From positions 62,001-126,000 of the forward strand of contig QQUE01000008.1 in the NCBI GenBank assembly GCA_008501765.1: a stretch of DNA of 64,000 bases, given 5' to 3'. The position numbers and the translations under genes were made by a program. The notes beneath the pieces are model-generated. The model did no database searches. It was not told where the DNA came from and was given only the letters and a program-made list of their open reading frames with translations. This document shows, piece by piece, positions 57,326-64,000 of the stretch (the stretch's first letter is position 1; each line of letters begins with the position of its first letter). This stretch comes from Calditrichota bacterium. GTDB lineage: Bacteria; Zhuqueibacterota; Zhuqueibacteria; Zhuqueibacterales; Geothermadaptataceae.

Positions 57326-57833
57326 GTTTATGCGATCTCCTTGTTGTCCATTGCAAGTTGTAGTTCATCGAAGATCGTTTAATAGTTATTGATGCGTCAA
57401 CCTAACGTGTCACCAAGCTCCTCTTTGCTGCGTCCTGCAAAACGTAAACTTTTCCTTCAATAACTAAGGCACTTACTGATTGCAAATCAAATGCCATTTT
57501 TTCCTGAGAACTTATTGTCATTTATGCTGTCATTTGAGCGTAAATTAAAAAATGGATTTCCGAGACGAAGTGGTAGAATTCAAGCCACTGATTGGAAACT
57601 GGGCGATTTGTTATTTAAGTTAAACGAGGGTAACTTTCGTGACTTTTTACTGCACTATTTAATGCGGCTATCTGAATATTTGAAAAAACCGTTTTGTGAC
57701 AGAAATTGACAGGTTTCTTTTATTACTATCTTGTGGTGCCTGATTCAACCGAAGCTATTTCTAATACATTTTTCCCGTCATTTTCCTGCGTATAACAAAA
57801 ATCGTTTTACTTCGTCGGCCTGTCGACTCGTTA
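57326..57833. other. Gene-free region after the his operon
   Basis: About 500 bp with no convincing gene. A 72-codon frame (57491-57709) has no ribosome binding site and no recognisable product, so it is not called. Confidence 0.5.
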
Positions 57834-58144
57834 TTTATTGTTTCTGCGTGCTAGTTTAAAACTATGCGCTTCCAGCGCAAGACTTTCCGTTAATGCCTTA
57901 AAAAATAAAGATGCAATGCAAATATTGAATTGAAGAAACACCAGCCACTGATTTACACTGATTGAACACAGATTTTATCGGGTTTAAAAAATCCGTGTTT
58001 CATCGGTGTTAATCTGTGGCCAATAAAAGCATTTCCTGTTTGGCGTAGGCGCTGGGGGAAAGATCATTTTAATGACCAATAGAAAAAGATGGCTTACAAA
58101 TTATGAAAATTTAATGCTTGAATAATGGACTTTCAGTCCTGGCC
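57834..58144. repeat. 311-bp repeat, copy 2
   Basis: It is about 98% identical to 49421-49731, without gaps. Here it is not within a GCTCTGTTTAA element, and its right flank differs from copy 1, so the shared boundaries mark the true ends of the repeat unit or of a truncated copy. Confidence 0.9.
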
Positions 58145-58183
58145 TGGTTTAGTTAGACGGAATTTACAAACTGGATTGCATGG

Positions 58184-58212
58184 GATTCCCAGTAAAAGCA
58201 ATTGGGAATGAC
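58184..58212. repeat. Short hairpin of the GGGAATGAC family
   Basis: ATTCCCAGTAAAAGCAATTGGGAAT is an imperfect hairpin followed by GAC, and resembles half of the GTCATTCCCG repeat at 18741 and 58333. Confidence 0.5.
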
Positions 58213-58332
58213 ATAAATTATGTATAAACCCAAAATTTTCAGAGTAAATCTGAGAAGATTTCTATTTTTCACAACGGGATAGTAATCGTTAGCTTATATT
58301 ATAGCGATTTGCAAAAGTAATGTCCCATGTTT

Positions 58333-58409
58333 GTCATCCCCGAATGTTTTTATCGGGGATCCAAAATTTGTACAAGTATGGATTCCCGATAGGATAATTC
58401 GGGAATGAC
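58333..58409. repeat. Dispersed GTCATTCCCG...CGGGAATGAC repeat, copy 2
   Basis: The ends are GTCATCCCCG and CGGGAATGAC and the inner hairpin CCCCGAATGTTTTTATCGGGG matches the one in copy 1. The core between them has diverged. Confidence 0.75.
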
Positions 58410-58464
58410 AGATTAAGGAAGCTATCATCGGACAATACTTTTACAAATCAGTAGAGATGAATAT

Positions 58465-58809
58465 TTATTCGTCATCATTTTTCTCCGAAATCTTTTTGTC
58501 GTTGTTGGCTTCTTTATTGGAGGCTGTGCGCAATTCTTGTGTCACAGCATTGAAAAAATCAACCCAGGCTTCGGTATCCTTATTATAGTGTGTCACCATT
58601 TTTTGCAAATCATCCATCGAAATCTGCCGCTCTTTCAGCAAGGAATCAATTTTTTCACGACGGTGGACACTGTCCGTTTGAGCATAAATTAAAGCTGCAT
58701 CTATATAGAGTTTGCGGAAATCTTCATCACTTACAGGTTGTACCTGTTGCTGTTTTTCGCATGCGCTGAAAAAAATAATTCCAAATAGAATTAGATATCC
58801 TTTTTTCAT
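58465..58809 (-). CDS. Small lipoprotein, DUF4296-like
   Basis: The 114-residue protein starts with a lipoprotein signal peptide (ILFGIIFFSAC, lipobox FSAC). The mature part is a charged helical region: DEDFRKLYIDAALIYAQTD, then HRREKIDSLLKERQISMDDL and VTHYNKDTEAWVDFFNAVTQ. The spacing resembles DUF4296 lipoproteins of the Bacteroidetes line (a helix pair with a Y-x-x-D pattern), where the role is unknown. The last 20 residues are acidic and Lys-rich. It is transcribed leftward, divergent from mlaE. Confidence 0.7.
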   Translation of the reverse strand: MKKGYLILFGIIFFSACEKQQQVQPVSDEDFRKLYIDAALIYAQTDSVHRREKIDSLLKERQISMDDLQKMVTHYNKDTEAWVDFFNAVTQELRTASNKEANNDKKISEKNDDE

Positions 58810-59026
58810 TTAATCCTCAGTCCAAAAGTTAGCTTCAAATTTTTCCTTCTAAATATTCGAAAAGATTGTGACAAATACAAGGGGAATGAAAGAGAAATGA
58901 TTGCCTCTAAATAACTCTATTCGCATGTGAATTTAGGGAGTTAGAACATGCAGCGATTTTTCAAATAGGGGCTTTATTTTAATAAAAATCAAGTATTCAA
59001 CCCTATTTTAAAAAACAGGAAATCGC
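58810..59026. other. Divergent intergenic region between the lipoprotein gene and mlaE
   Basis: No gene or repeat is seen in this AT-rich gap; it continues into the mlaE promoter region. Confidence 0.4.
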
Positions 59027-59055
59027 TTGATTAATTTTGCATTTTTTTCTATTAT
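59027..59055 (+). promoter_or_regulatory. Sigma70-like promoter of mlaE-mlaF
   Basis: TTGATT at 59027-59032 and TATTAT at 59050-59055 are exactly 17 bp apart, about 90 bp upstream of the mlaE start. Confidence 0.5.
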
Positions 59056-59144
59056 TGAAGTTCCGTAGAAAATTCGAGGCGATAGGAAATTTCAAGATTT
59101 TTAAGCTCTGATAATGGAATAATACACTATTTGATTGCACAAAA

Positions 59145-59918
59145 ATGGTATCAACCCTCACACGTGCCTTAGGCCGAAACATTATCGACTTTTTCGAAAA
59201 ATCCGGCGGCATGTTTATTCTGCTAGCGCAAATATTTTTCGAATCAAAAACCGTCATTCGTGACCGCCGTATTATTATTGAACAAATGCACGCGGTTGGT
59301 GTGATGTCGCTGCCTTTGGTCACGGTAACATCTCTATTTACCGGCGCTGTTTCTGCCTGGCAGGCTGCTTATCAGTTCGAAGGATTTGTTTCGTTAACGT
59401 ATCTTGGTGGTGCGACGGCAATTGCGATTTTTATGGAACTTGGCCCGGTGCTCACTGCGCTTGTTTTGGCGGGCCGCATCGGCGCTTCTATTGCCGCAGA
59501 GCTTGGCACAATGAAAGTGACCGAACAAATTGACGCCCTCGAATGCCTGGCTATTAGTCCGGTGCGATACCTGGCCATGCCGCGATTTTGGGCGGTTGTA
59601 ATCATGTTGCCTGTTTTGACAATTTATGCAAATGTGATTGCGCTTTTTGGCGCCTATGTTGTCGCTTCCACATTGCTGGATGTGAGTGCAACCATGTTTT
59701 TTGATAGTGTGCAGCAATTTTTTGAATTGCGAAATCTCTTCGGCGGACTAACAAAATCGGTGGCATTTGGCGCTTCGATTGCGCTCGTTGGCTGTTACGT
59801 TGGTTTCAAAACTTTTGGTGGCGCCGAGGGTGTCGGACGTTCAACGATTGATGCCTTTGTTTTCTCCGCCATTCTTATTCTGGTAAACGATTATATTTTA
59901 GCGATGCTGATATTCTAA
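59145..59918 (+). CDS. mlaE: MlaE-family ABC transporter permease
   Basis: The 257-residue membrane protein has about five to six helices and the MlaE core pattern: EQMHAVGVMSLPLVTVTSLF, LTALVLAGRIGASIAAELGT, MKVTEQIDALECLAI, then YLAMPRFWAVVIMLPVLT. With MlaF it moves phospholipids between inner and outer membranes. The ATP-binding gene starts 4 bp later. The usual substrate-binding partner mlaD is not here: radA follows mlaF. Confidence 0.92.
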   Translation: MVSTLTRALGRNIIDFFEKSGGMFILLAQIFFESKTVIRDRRIIIEQMHAVGVMSLPLVTVTSLFTGAVSAWQAAYQFEGFVSLTYLGGATAIAIFMELGPVLTALVLAGRIGASIAAELGTMKVTEQIDALECLAISPVRYLAMPRFWAVVIMLPVLTIYANVIALFGAYVVASTLLDVSATMFFDSVQQFFELRNLFGGLTKSVAFGASIALVGCYVGFKTFGGAEGVGRSTIDAFVFSAILILVNDYILAMLIF

Positions 59919-59922
59919 AAGT

Positions 59923-60660
59923 ATGATAGAAATAAAAAAGGTAAGCAAATCTTTCGATGAACAACCTGTTTTAAACGGGGTTGAGCTCATCATTGAAGAC
60001 GGCAGTAGCCATGTAATAATTGGCCGTAGCGGCTGTGGAAAATCCGTTTTACTGAAGCATATTGTCGGACTATTGAAACCCGATGAAGGCGATATTTGGG
60101 TAGACAATGTTTCGGTTGTTTCGATGCGAAGGCGGGAATTGTATAAAACCCGTGTTAAAATTGGTATGCTATTCCAGGGATCAGCGCTCTTTGATTCGAT
60201 GAATGTCGAGGAAAATATTAGCCTTGGTGTGCGCGAGCACCGCATGTTCCCGCACGATGAAATTAGTGATCGCGTGGCTGCGAAATTGGAATTGGTAGAC
60301 CTGCACGGCATCCAGAAAAAATTTCCTTCCGAGCTTTCCGGCGGCATGAAAAAACGTGTTAGCCTGGCTCGAGCACTGATGATGGAACCGAAATATATGT
60401 TATATGATGAACCAACGACCGGACTCGATCCGGTGATGGCCGACGCGATAAACGATCTCATAATTAGCGTGCGCGATCGATTGGGTGTTACTTCAATTGT
60501 TGTAACACATGATATGGCGAGTGCTTACAAAGTTGGGGATCATATTTCGATGCTGCATGAAGGATTGGTAAATTTTTCCGGCACCCCGGATGAAATCCGC
60601 AAGAGCAAAAATCGTGTTGTACAAAATTTTATTACCGGTAACCAAGTTGTTGTGGCATAG
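59923..60660 (+). CDS. mlaF: MlaF-family ABC transporter ATP-binding protein
   Basis: The 245-residue ATPase has Walker A GRSGCGKSVLLKH, signature LSGGMKKRVSLARAL, Walker B YMLYDEPTTGLDPV and the switch His in VVTHDMASA. The Ser-Gly-Gly-Met signature is typical of the Mla-type subfamily. It pairs with the MlaE permease upstream. radA starts 8 bp after its stop. Confidence 0.93.
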   Translation: MIEIKKVSKSFDEQPVLNGVELIIEDGSSHVIIGRSGCGKSVLLKHIVGLLKPDEGDIWVDNVSVVSMRRRELYKTRVKIGMLFQGSALFDSMNVEENISLGVREHRMFPHDEISDRVAAKLELVDLHGIQKKFPSELSGGMKKRVSLARALMMEPKYMLYDEPTTGLDPVMADAINDLIISVRDRLGVTSIVVTHDMASAYKVGDHISMLHEGLVNFSGTPDEIRKSKNRVVQNFITGNQVVVA

Positions 60661-60668
60661 GGGGGAAG

Positions 60669-62036
60669 ATGAATAAAAAGAAAGAGAAAATCCAGTTTGT
60701 CTGCCAGAGCTGCGGCTATGTTTCGATAAAATGGCTGGGTCGGTGCACAGAATGCAGCGCCTGGAATAGTTTTGTCGAAGAAACGGTCTTTCCGAAAAAA
60801 AGCGGCCGTACTGCCAGTTTGAACAGGCACAAATCTGAGCCTGTTTCACTTAATGAAATTACCTCGCTGGAAGACGAACGAATCTCATTTCAGAGTGCGG
60901 AATTTAATCGTGTTTTGGGAGAAGGCCTGGTTAAAGGATCGCTCGTGCTCATTGGGGGCGATCCGGGAATTGGCAAATCAACCCTGCTCCTGCAGGAAGC
61001 GGCTCACATCGCTGAAGAAAAATTTCAGGTGCTCTACGTCTCTGGCGAAGAATCCAATCAGCAGACGAAGTTGCGGGCCTCGCGACTGGAGCTAAATTCA
61101 GCCCATTTGCTTTTGCTCGCGGAAACCAATCTTGAAGAAATTTTACATGCCGCAGAAAAAACAAAACCACAATTGATTATCGTCGATTCCGTGCAAACCA
61201 TCTACCAGCCAGCCATGGAAAGCGCTCCCGGCAGCATATCGCAAGTGCGTGAATGCGCGTTGCGATTTCTGGAATTTGCCAAAAGTAAAAATGTGCCGGT
61301 GATTCTCGTCGGGCATGTGACAAAAGAAGGCTATCTCGCCGGGCCGAAAGTGTTGGAACACATGGTGGATACGTTGCTGCAATTCGAAGGCGATAGACAG
61401 CAATTTTTTCGAATTTTGCGTGCCGTTAAAAATCGCTTCGGTTCGACGCGGGAGATTGGCATTTTTGAAATGAACGAAACCGGCATGGTGGATGTGAGCA
61501 ATCCCTCAGAAATATTTTTGAGCCAGCGCAGCAGCGAGGCTTCAGGCTCGGCGGTTGTTTGCGCCATCGAGGGGACTCGGCCAATTTTAGTGGAAGTACA
61601 GGCACTGGTGACGACGACGAATTACGGCACGCCGCAACGCACGGCCACCGGATTTGACAGCAAACGGCTCGCCCTGCTTTTGGCTGTGCTCGAAAAACGT
61701 ATCGGTCTGCGCCTGGGCATGTTTGACGTCTTTTTAAACGTTGCCGGTGGTGTGCGCTTGGATGAACCCGCCGTCGATTTGGGAATTGTTATCGCGATTG
61801 CTTCCTCGATGAAAAACAGCACAGTGCCCCAGGAAATGGCTTTCATCGGCGAAGTGGGGCTGACGGGTGAAGTGCGATTTGTACCACAGTTGGAACAACG
61901 AATAAACGAAGCTGCCAAGCTGGGATTCAAAAAAGCGGTGGTGCCAAATTTGTCCGGCAAAAAAATCGCCATTCCCAAGAATTTTAAGCTCATTGAAACA
62001 ACCCGGTTGGATGATTTGTTTGATAAATTGTTTTAA
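60669..62036 (+). CDS. radA: DNA repair protein RadA
   Basis: The 455-residue protein has the N-terminal zinc finger CQSCGYVSIKWLGRCTEC, a RecA-like ATPase with Walker A IGGDPGIGKSTLL and Walker B LIIVDSVQT, the RadA-specific KNRFGSTREIG motif, and a C-terminal Lon-like domain. It drives branch migration in recombinational repair. GGGGGAAG precedes the ATG at 60669. It may share a transcript with mlaEF. Confidence 0.96.
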   Translation: MNKKKEKIQFVCQSCGYVSIKWLGRCTECSAWNSFVEETVFPKKSGRTASLNRHKSEPVSLNEITSLEDERISFQSAEFNRVLGEGLVKGSLVLIGGDPGIGKSTLLLQEAAHIAEEKFQVLYVSGEESNQQTKLRASRLELNSAHLLLLAETNLEEILHAAEKTKPQLIIVDSVQTIYQPAMESAPGSISQVRECALRFLEFAKSKNVPVILVGHVTKEGYLAGPKVLEHMVDTLLQFEGDRQQFFRILRAVKNRFGSTREIGIFEMNETGMVDVSNPSEIFLSQRSSEASGSAVVCAIEGTRPILVEVQALVTTTNYGTPQRTATGFDSKRLALLLAVLEKRIGLRLGMFDVFLNVAGGVRLDEPAVDLGIVIAIASSMKNSTVPQEMAFIGEVGLTGEVRFVPQLEQRINEAAKLGFKKAVVPNLSGKKIAIPKNFKLIETTRLDDLFDKLF

Positions 62037-62077
62037 AATAATACTAGCACGAAATTATTTCTTAAGGAACCACATTT

Positions 62078-63220
62078 TTGCTTTCGCAATTTAAATTTGA
62101 ACTTAAAAATATAGATAAATCTTCCAAAGCCCGGCGTGGACTAATCACAACGGCGCACGGCACAATCCAGACGCCGGTTTTTATGCCTGTGGGTACACAG
62201 GGTTCGGTAAAATCGCTAAGCCCAAACGAGCTGGTTGATACTGGCAGTCAGATAATTTTAGGCAATACCTATCACCTGTATTTGCGGCCGGGAACAGAAC
62301 TTTTGCGGCAAGCAGGCGGGTTGCATAAGTTCGCAAATTGGCAAAAACCGATGCTCACTGACAGCGGTGGCTATCAGGTTTTCAGTCTTTCTGGTTTACG
62401 AAAAATCCACGATGACGGCGTGCGTTTTCAGTCCCACATCGACGGCAGTTACCATGATTTTACGCCGGAAAATGTCATGGAAATGCAGCGGCTCATCGGT
62501 GCTGATATCATCATGGCTTTTGATGAATGTCCGCCGCACGACGCTGATGAAAACTATGTGGCGCAATCCAATGATACCACCGTGAAATGGGCGCAGCGTT
62601 GTAAAAAAGCATGGCAAGAAAATCCGCCTGAATATGGCTACGATCAAGCCTTGTTTGGCATCGTACAAGGTGGCACATTTGAGGGTTTACGCCGCCAAAG
62701 TGCACAGCAATTGGTTGAACTGGATCTGCCGGGCTATTCCATCGGCGGTCTTTCGGTGGGCGAACCTGCTCCAGCGATGTACGCGATGACTGAAGTTGCC
62801 ACCGAAATTCTACCCAAAGACAAACCGCGCTATCTGATGGGGGTTGGCAAACCGGAAAATCTGGTTGAAGCCGTAAATCTGGGGGTGGATATGTTTGATT
62901 GTGTGATGCCGACACGAAACGGGCGCAAAGGACAGGCATTTGTCTGGCAGGGCACCTTAAATTTGAAAAATGCCAAATTCACAGATGACTTCACGCCGAT
63001 CGATGAACAATGCCGTTGTTATGCCTGTAAAAATTTTAGCCGGGCTTACATGCGGCATCTTTTGCGAGCAAATGAACTCTTTGTGATGCGCCTGATTAGT
63101 CTGCACAACTTGCAGTTTTATCACGATTTAATGGCAGCCATGCGTGAAGCTATCGAAAAGAACGAATTTTCACAATGGCGAAAGAGTTTTTATGGGAATA
63201 GGTGGAAAGTTAAAAGTTGA
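62078..63220 (+). CDS. tgt: tRNA-guanine transglycosylase
   Basis: The 380-residue enzyme swaps guanine for preQ1 at the wobble position of certain tRNAs. It has LTDSGGYQVFSLSGLRK with the catalytic Asp, DECPPHDADENYV, GIVQGGTFEGLR, GLSVGEPAPAMY, and FDCVMPTRNGRKGQ. The zinc site is CRCYACKNFSRAYMRHLL. The start is a TTG at 62078, preceded by AAGGAA. queG at 17 kb completes the last step of the same pathway. Confidence 0.94.
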   Translation: MLSQFKFELKNIDKSSKARRGLITTAHGTIQTPVFMPVGTQGSVKSLSPNELVDTGSQIILGNTYHLYLRPGTELLRQAGGLHKFANWQKPMLTDSGGYQVFSLSGLRKIHDDGVRFQSHIDGSYHDFTPENVMEMQRLIGADIIMAFDECPPHDADENYVAQSNDTTVKWAQRCKKAWQENPPEYGYDQALFGIVQGGTFEGLRRQSAQQLVELDLPGYSIGGLSVGEPAPAMYAMTEVATEILPKDKPRYLMGVGKPENLVEAVNLGVDMFDCVMPTRNGRKGQAFVWQGTLNLKNAKFTDDFTPIDEQCRCYACKNFSRAYMRHLLRANELFVMRLISLHNLQFYHDLMAAMREAIEKNEFSQWRKSFYGNRWKVKS

Positions 63221-63360
63221 AGATTGAAGGCCAACAGCCAACAGTTAACAGCTAAAAATTCAAGGTTGAGTCCACGATAGCAGCTTGTTAAGCAGTGAAG
63301 TTTGAGGTTTTTACTTTAAACCTTTAACTTCTTTTTTTTAAAATTTATTTGTAAATTAAC

Positions 63361-63378
63361 TGGTCTGATTATAGACCA
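63361..63378. promoter_or_regulatory. TGGTCT-N6-AGACCA palindrome upstream of yajC
   Basis: This is a perfect 6-bp inverted repeat around GATTAT, about 40 bp before the yajC start. GATTATAG could also be a -10 box. An operator is possible but unproven; the sequence ATTATAGACCAA also occurs near 10330, before the small gene at 10367. Confidence 0.3.
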
Positions 63379-63416
63379 ATTTCGTAGTTATTTAGTTATA
63401 TAAAATGGAGTAAATT

Positions 63417-63728
63417 GTGGAATTTGTCAGTAATTTTTTGTTTATGGGAACCCAAGCCGGGCAAGGTGGAAATACAATTGGCACATTTTTACCGATCGTG
63501 TTGATTTTTGGTGTGATGTATTTTTTTATGATTCGCCCGCAGATGAAAAAGCAGAAGGACCATCAAAATATGTTATCCAGCCTTGAAAAAGGCGATAAAA
63601 TTGTCACTTCCGGTGGAATTTTTGGTAAAATTGTCGGTGTTAAAGACAATGCCTTTACCGTTGAAATCGGGAAAGACAACAAGATTGATATATTAAAAAC
63701 AGCCGTGACACAAAAGTTGGAGAAGTAA
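63417..63728 (+). CDS. yajC: Preprotein translocase accessory subunit YajC
   Basis: The 103-residue protein has one N-terminal transmembrane helix (TFLPIVLIFGVMYFFMI), then RPQMKKQKDHQNMLSSLEKG and GDKIVTSGGIFGKIVGV, the YajC pattern. It associates with SecDF-YidC in the inner membrane. The start is GTG at 63417, preceded by GGAG at 63405-63408. def follows immediately after the stop. Confidence 0.93.
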   Translation: MEFVSNFLFMGTQAGQGGNTIGTFLPIVLIFGVMYFFMIRPQMKKQKDHQNMLSSLEKGDKIVTSGGIFGKIVGVKDNAFTVEIGKDNKIDILKTAVTQKLEK

Positions 63729-64000
63729 ATGGCTCTTTTGCCAATCCGTAAATATGGCGACCCTGTTTTACGTGCGAAAGCAAAACCTGTGGAAGTGTTT
63801 GACGAAACGCTTGCGATTTTAGCTGAAGATATGATTGAAACCATGCGAGCTGCGGAAGGAATCGGCCTGGCGGCACCGCAAGTGGGAAAATCGATCTGCC
63901 TGATCGTTGTGGAAACCGGGCTCATCGAAGAGGGAGAAGATCCGTCTATTTTTGTGAATCCCGTGATTCTCGATCGTTATGGCGAAAAAATCTGCATGGA
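63729..64000 (+). CDS. def: Peptide deformylase (partial)
   Basis: The first 90 residues are inside the window; the gene runs off the right edge. They include LPIRKYGDPVLRAKAKP and the first active-site motif GIGLAAPQVG at about residues 45-54. The other two zinc motifs are beyond the window. It removes the formyl group from new proteins. The ATG at 63729 directly follows the yajC stop, so the two are likely co-transcribed. Confidence 0.93.
   Translation, partial: MALLPIRKYGDPVLRAKAKPVEVFDETLAILAEDMIETMRAAEGIGLAAPQVGKSICLIVVETGLIEEGEDPSIFVNPVILDRYGEKICM

Noticed and set aside
57491-57709. 72-codon frame after the his operon
   Set aside because: No ribosome binding site, no recognised product, and surrounded by repeat-rich non-coding DNA.

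Overview
This is a 64 kb stretch of a bacterial chromosome of moderate G+C content. It comes from a Gram-negative cell with an outer membrane: there are lipoproteins, a heptosyltransferase, a C-terminal beta-barrel protein and an MlaE/MlaF pair. Several traits point to an uncultivated lineage of the Fibrobacteres-Chlorobi-Bacteroidetes neighbourhood (Calditrichota, KSB1 or Ignavibacteria-like): a GWxTD-domain lipoprotein beside a HExxH/PD40/barrel protein, an aminosugar-kinase/RapZ-C fusion, DUF5674, and many short palindromic repeats between genes. No rRNA or tRNA gene, CRISPR array or complete insertion sequence was seen. The taxonomic placement is inference.

Layout. 1-3.6 kb: a leftward cell-envelope block (nucleotidyltransferase cut by the window edge, kinase-RapZ fusion, membrane glycosyltransferase). 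3.6-7.3 kb: small genes, two of them very short, then an AT-rich fusion of a TIR-like domain to an inositol-monophosphatase-type phosphatase. 7.3-28.4 kb: mixed housekeeping genes: GT2 glycosyltransferase, YraN, RNase HII, glycolate oxidase GlcD/GlcF split by an unknown gene, SprA-related protein, MBL hydrolases, thioesterase, QueG, MoaD/MoaE, DapF, heptosyltransferase, sensor kinase, the HExxH/PD40/barrel protein, the GWxTD lipoprotein and a HAD hydrolase. 28.4-46.9 kb: the accessory part, with a 1792-residue NTPase/TPR protein, YgiQ, YceI, a two-gene cassette flanked by copies of the dnaE 3' end, a DnaE polymerase, a 986-residue STAND NTPase, and several palindromic or transposon-like repeats. 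47.0-57.3 kb: purL and a complete histidine operon hisZ-G-D-C-B-H-A-F-IE with overlapping or nearly touching genes. 57.3-59.0 kb: repeats and a small lipoprotein. 59.1-64 kb: mlaE-mlaF-radA, tgt, yajC and the start of def.

How the genes work together. The nine his genes encode the whole route from PRPP and ATP to histidine, using the short HisG with HisZ. tgt and queG both belong to queuosine tRNA modification. moaD and moaE make molybdopterin synthase. GlcD and GlcF form a glycolate oxidase core. The first two genes resemble the MurU/AmgK aminosugar recycling pair.

The most notable items are: the TIR-IMPase fusion; the two-gene cassette between a 120-bp pseudogene copy of the dnaE 3' end and the intact dnaE; a family of three non-autonomous elements (28390, 42332, 49327) with shared terminal inverted repeats and 8-bp target duplications, one carrying a 311-bp repeat also found at 57834; a palindromic repeat inserted in frame into the STAND gene; and a MoaD whose C-terminal Gly-Gly is followed by three extra residues.
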